Source: Diplolepis rosae | Lineage: Eukaryota > Arthropoda > Insecta > Hymenoptera > Diplolepididae | Assembly: GCA_030998225.1 (NCBI GenBank) | Contig: JAPYXD010000743.1 | Span: forward strand, 1,603,735-1,667,734 | DNA: 64,000 nucleotides | Reading direction: 5' to 3' | In this document: in pieces, positions 59,049-64,000 of the stretch | Layout of the letters: every line of letters begins with the position of its first letter | Position numbering within the stretch: the stretch's first letter is position 1 | Made by a program: the position numbers and the translations under genes | Notes under the pieces: generated by a model | Database searches by the model: none | The model's input: only the letters and a program-made list of their open reading frames with translations | Told to the model about the DNA's origin: nothing

Positions 59049-62000
59049 AACTCGCGCATTACTTGGCTACCTTATTTAGGCCAGAATTCGGAAATCTCGC
59101 GTATTAGTTGGCCACTTTATAACAATTCTTATACTCCTAAGCATTCGCGCATTACTTGGCCACCTTTACTTTAAGTCAGAGTCCGGAAATCTCGCGTATT
59201 AGTTGGCCACGTTATAACAATTCTTATACTCCTAACAATTCGCGCATTACTTGGCCACTCTTTTCAAGACAGACTTCGTTTAACTCGCGTATTACTTTGC
59301 CACTTATAAAAATTCTTATACTCCTAAGAACTCGCGCATTACTTGGCCACTTTACTTTAAGTGAGAGTACGGAATTTTCACGTATTACTTGGCCACTTTA
59401 TAAAAATTCTCTTACTCCTAAGAATTCGCGCATTACTTGGCCACTCTTTTCAAGACAGACTTCGTTTAACTCGCGTATTACTTGGCCACTTATAAAAATT
59501 CTTATACTCCTAAGAACTCGCGCATTACTTGGCCACCTTACTTAAAGTCAGAGTCCGGAAATCTCGCGCACTACTTGGCCACTTTAGAAAAATTCTTATA
59601 CTCCTATGAATTCGCGTATTACTTGGCCACTTTAGAAAAATTCTTATAATCCTAAGAACTCGCGCATTACTTGGCCACTTTACTTTAAGTCAGAGTCCGG
59701 AAATCTCGCGTATTAGTTGGCCACTTTATAACAATTCTTATACTCCTAAGAATTCGCGCATTACTTGGCCACTCTTTTCAAGACAGACTTTGTTTAACTC
59801 GCGTATTACGAGGCCACTTATGTATTTATATCTGTCCTGTGGTCCATTGAACTCGCGCATTACTTGGCCACCTTACTTAAGGTCAGAGTCCGGAAATCTC
59901 GCGTATTACTTGGCCACTTTAGAAAAATTCTTATACTCCTAAGAATTCGCGCATTACTTGGCCACCTTATTTAAAGTCAGAGTCCGGAAATCTCGCGTAT
60001 TACTTGGCCACTTTAGGAAAATTCTTATAATCCTACCACCTCGCGCATTACTTGGCCACTTTACTTTAAGTCAGAGTCCGGAAATCTCGCGTATTACTTA
60101 GCCACCTTACTTAAAGTCATAGTACGGAAATCTCGCGCATTACTTGGCCACTTTATATAAATTCTTACACTCCTAAGAATTCGCGCATTACTTGGCCACT
60201 CTTACTTTAAGTCAGAGTTCGTGAAATCTCGCGTATTAGTTGGCCTCTTTACTTACAATTCTTATACTCCTAAAAATCTCGCGCATTACTTGGCCACCTT
60301 ATTTAAAGTCTTATAGTCCGGTGAATCTCGCGTATTAGTTGGCCACTTTAGAAAAATTCTTATACTCCTAAGAATTCGCGCATTACTTGGCCACCTTAAT
60401 TAAAGTCATAGTACGGAAATCTCGCGCATTACTTGGCCACTTTATAAAAATTCTTACACTCCTAAGAATTCGCGCATTACTTGGCCACTTTACTTCAAGT
60501 CAGAGTCCGGAAATCTCGCGTATTAGTTGGCCACTTTATAACAATTCTTATACTCCTAAGAATTCGCGCATTACTTGGCCACTCTTTTCAGGACAGGCTT
60601 TGTCTAACTCGCGTATTACTTGGCCACTTTAGAAAAATTCTTATACTCCTAAGAATTCGCGCATTACTTGGCCACTTTACTTTAAGTCAGAGTCCGGAAA
60701 TCTCGCGTATTACTTGGCCACTTTATAACAATTCTTATACTCCTAAGAATTCGCGCATTACTTGGCCACTCTTATTTAAGACAGACTTCGTTTAATCTCG
60801 CGTATTACTTGGCAACTTATAAAAACTCTTATACTCCTAAGAACTCGCGCATTACTTGGCCACCTTATCTTAAGGTCAGAGGCCGGAAATCTCGCGTATT
60901 ACTTGGCCACTTTATAAAAATTCTTATACTCCTAAGAATTCGCGCATTACTTGGCCACCTTATTTAAAGTCAGAGTCCGGAAATCTCGCGTATTACTTGG
61001 CCACTTTAGAAAAATTCTTATACTCCTAAGAATTCGCGCATTACTTGGCCACTCTTTTAAAGACAGACTTCGTTTAAGGCGCGTATTACATGGCTACTTA
61101 TCACAATTCTTATACTCCTAAGAACTCGCGCATTACTTGGCCACCTTACTTAAAGTCAGAGTCCGGAAATCTCGCGTACTACTTGACCACTTTAGAAAAA
61201 TTCTTATACTCCTATGAATTCGCGTATTACTTGGCCACCTTATAAAAATTCTTACACTCCTAAGAACTCGCGCATTACTTGGCCACTTTAGTTTAGTCAG
61301 AGTCCGGAAATCTCGCGTATTACTTGGCCACTTTATAAAAATTCTCTATACTCCGAAGAATTCGCGCAGTACTTGGCCACTCTTTTCAAGACAGACTTCG
61401 TGTAACTCGCGTATTACTTGGCTACTTATAAAAATTCTTATACTTCAGAAGAACTCGCGCATTACTTGGCCAGCTTACATAAAGTCTGAGTCCTGAAATT
61501 TCGCGCATTATTTGGCCACTTTTTTCAGGACAGGCTTCGTATAACTCGCGTATTACGAGGCCACTTATGTATTTATATTAGTCATGAGGTCCATTGAACT
61601 CGCGCATTACTTGGCCACCTTACTTAAGGTCAGAGTCCGGAAATCTCGCGTATTACTTGGCCACTTTAGAAAAATTCTTATACTCCTAAGAATTCGCGCA
61701 TTACTTGGCCACCTTATTTAAAGTCAGAGTCCGGAAATCTCGCGTTATTCCACTTGGCCACTTTAGAAAAATTCTTATAATCCTAAGAACTCGCGCATTA
61801 CTTGGCCACCTTACTTTAAAGTCAGAGTCCGGAAATCTCGCGTATTACTTGGCCACTTTAGAAAAATTCTTATACTCTAAGAATTCGCGCATTACTTGGC
61901 CACCTTATTTAAAGTCAGAGTCCGGAAATCTCGCGTATTACTTGGCCACTTTAGAAAAATTCTTATAATCCTAAGAACTCGCGCATTACTTGGCCACTTT

Positions 62001-62834
62001 ACTTTAAGTCAGAGTCCGGAAATCTCGCGTATTAGTTGGCCACTTTATAACAATTCTTATACTCCTAAGAATTCGCGCATTACTTGGCCACCTTATTTAA
62101 GGTCAGAGTCCGGAAATCTCGCGTATTAGTTGGCCTCTTATAAAAATTCTTATACTCCTAAGAACTCGCGTATTACTTGGCCACCTTACTTAAAGTCATC
62201 GTCCCGAAATCTCGCGTACTACTTGGCCACTTTAGAAAAATTCTTATACTCCTATGAATTCGCGTATTACTTGGTCACTTTATAAAAATTCTTATACTCC
62301 TAAGAATTCGCGCATTACTTGGCCACCTTATTTAAAGTCAGAGTCCGGAAATCTCGCGTATTACTTGGCCACTTTAGAAAAATTCTTATAATCCTAAGAA
62401 CTCGCGCATTACTTGGCCACTTTACTTTAAGTCAGAGTCCGGAAATCTCGCGTATTAGTTGGCCACTTTATAACAATTCTTATACTCCTAAGAATTCGCG
62501 CATTACTTGGCCACTCTTTTTAAGACAGACTTCGTTTAACTCGCGTATTACTTGGCTACTTATAAAAACTCTTATACTCCTAAGAACTCGCGCATTACTT
62601 GGCCACCTTATTTTAAGTCAGAGCCCGGAAATCTCGCGTATTACTTGGCCACTTTATAAAAATTCTTATACTCCTAAAAATTCACGCATTACTTGGCCAC
62701 CTTACTTAAAGTCAGAGTCCGGAAATCTCGCGTATTACTTGGCCACTTTATAAAAATTCTCATACTCCCAAGAACTCGCGCATTACTTGGCCACCTCACT
62801 TAAAGTCAGAGTCTGAAGTGCTCGCGCATCACTT
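59049..62834 (+). repeat. PLE-associated satellite downstream of the plus-strand PLE, 3.8 kb
   Basis: Same half-units and modules as the other arrays, in plus orientation. It begins directly at the PLE 3' segment (ACTCGCGCATTACTTGGC) and ends in the next leader with the same diverged units as at 55.2 kb. Local indels relative to the 51.8-55.2 kb array indicate independent unit turnover. Confidence 0.93.
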
Positions 62835-64000
62835 TGCAACTTTTTATTAGTCTCAGAATCCGTAGTGCTACCGTATTAATTGATCTCTCTATTCAAATCA
62901 GAGTTTGAATAGCTCGCGTAATATTTTACCACTTACAGCAGTCTTATAATCCGAAAAACTCGGACATCATACTTATAAACTTAATATTGTATTTTTCCGG
63001 GTTCCAGTTATTAAGAATCAGAGGTTTCGAAAAACCAGGAAATTAATTTTTCGTGAATTTCCACCTTAGCTGCATTTTACTTTCTATATCCACAAAAATG
63101 TGTATAATTTTTACGACGCCGGGACCGTATTGAGTGCCTTTCCTTACAGAATTCTTCGAACACGTGGTAGGGGTTTGCTTTCCTTGGACGCTTGAGCACA
63201 TAGGAATCTCAAGTGCCGGGGACATTAAAGTAAATTTTGACTGTGTATAACCCTTGGTGTTGGAACCTGACCTATCATGGAGAATGCTCTCCATATACGT
63301 CAAACTCTGAACACTTGTCTTCCTAAACACATGTTATTCCCAAATCAGTTTTCTTCTAGCCATGTGGCAGAGTGGTGGACTTACATCCGTCTGTCATCTC
63401 TGTGGTTGTTGAGAAAATAAATAAAAATTTTTCTGTACCAATTGCAATGTTCTGATTGTTTTAACTTCAGTGTCCTTTACTTCTGGTGCTCGTGCATATG
63501 TGTGGTTTGCTGTGCGTGCTTTACCAAGGACCCACGTTATATTCTCCCGTGTGTTGTTTCTTTCTGGTTTGAAATAATTGTGTTTATATATGTGCCCTTG
63601 AGGGGAGTGCGTTCCGCGGCCGCATTTTTCACGGTTCCTGTGGGAGAGGATTACTTGTTGGAGCAGTCTTTGGAACGGCCTGGTTCTTCACACCTCGAAA
63701 CTCGCTTACTCATAACTTTTTCTGCATGTTTACTCTATTTTTAATTAACAAGCCAAAGAAAAAAAAAACAAAAAAACCAAAAATACCATATATTTCTTAA
63801 TTGCATGTATTAGTTAATAAATATTTAAAGGTTACAATTAAGCTAATTGGCACTGAAGAGGGCCCCCATCTGTGGCCGAAACGTTTGCCTTCCTAATGTT
63901 TATGTCCTCGATGACATAAATAATTAGAAACTAAGCTGACCCCAAGCCAAAATAAATATTACAGAATTATAACTGTGGGTCAATGTAACAAGGAACATGT
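62835..64000 (+). other. PLE leader, third copy, cut by window end
   Basis: Collinear with 55251-56420 including the NotI-like site, A-rich run and hammerhead motif. A further PLE coding region is expected just beyond 64000. Confidence 0.85.
63849..63889 (+). ncRNA. Hammerhead-ribozyme-like motif in the third PLE leader
   Basis: Same sequence as 56263-56303 in core and helices (GGCA/TGCC, CTGAAGA, GGCC/GGCC, GAAACGTT), placed 7,586 bp downstream of it. Confidence 0.7.

Larger units (their letters stand above)
62319..64000 (+). repeat. Downstream member of the ~1.7-kb direct repeat
   Basis: Nearly identical to 54735-56420 (for instance a 144-codon open frame is the same in both). The window ends about 30 bp before the expected position of the next PLE start codon. 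Confidence 0.9.

Noticed and set aside
33472..62834. Many open frames of 60-243 codons within the satellite arrays (recurrent RITWPL / LLGHF peptides)
   Set aside because: They follow the repeat unit, occur in several frames and on both strands, and have no known domain. They are by-products of stop-poor repeats.

Overview
The window is AT-rich animal DNA, most likely from an insect. It holds one clear host gene, the 3' exon of a ZAD-type C2H2 zinc-finger protein (ZAD expansions are typical of arthropods), surrounded by repeats. The insect call is inference; I cannot name the species. There are no bacterial-style operons, no CRISPR array and no rRNA.

Layout. 1-2.5 kb: hAT-like transposase gene broken by a frameshift. 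2.5-8.9 kb: AT-rich DNA with no supportable gene. 8.9-12.8 kb: small DNA-transposon relatives (a TA-flanked MITE and a 443-bp foldback), a foldback whose ends carry hammerhead-ribozyme-like motifs, a 103-bp tandem repeat and tRNA-derived SINE-like pieces. 13.7-17.0 kb: the zinc-finger exon on the minus strand. 17-24.5 kb: more SINE-like pieces, a decayed 1.65-kb Tc1/mariner element inside one arm of a second hammerhead-bearing foldback, and a third such foldback interrupted by a 241-bp MITE. 24.5-32.7 kb: a palindromic tandem-repeat complex (123-, ~152- and ~163-bp units) carrying a foldback element with 9-bp target duplications, a 1,269-bp solo LTR and another TA MITE.

33.4-64 kb is the most unusual part. 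A Penelope-like retroelement (PLE; reverse transcriptase plus GIY-YIG endonuclease) is present as a decayed minus-strand copy (48.0-50.5 kb) and a nearly intact plus-strand copy (56.4-58.9 kb). A third leader begins at 62.8 kb. Every PLE part is joined at the same junctions to a ~94-bp dimeric satellite, whose half-units of 46-48 bp share the box TGGCCAAGTAATRCGCGA. The satellite therefore looks like an integral part of the element (within its long terminal repeats) and has expanded to over 14 kb on the left. The plus-strand copy is in head-to-tail tandem with the next leader with a period of about 7.58 kb, and a hammerhead-like motif recurs once per period just upstream of the ORF start. Transcription through the tandem followed by self-cleavage would give unit-length RNA; that is inference.

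A recurring theme is pairs of hammerhead-like motifs in outward-facing inverted arrangement (9.7/10.3, 20.4/22.7, 23.4/23.8 and 50.6/56.3 kb). Several insertions can be dated relative to their hosts because the uninterrupted site survives in a partner arm or neighbouring repeat unit.
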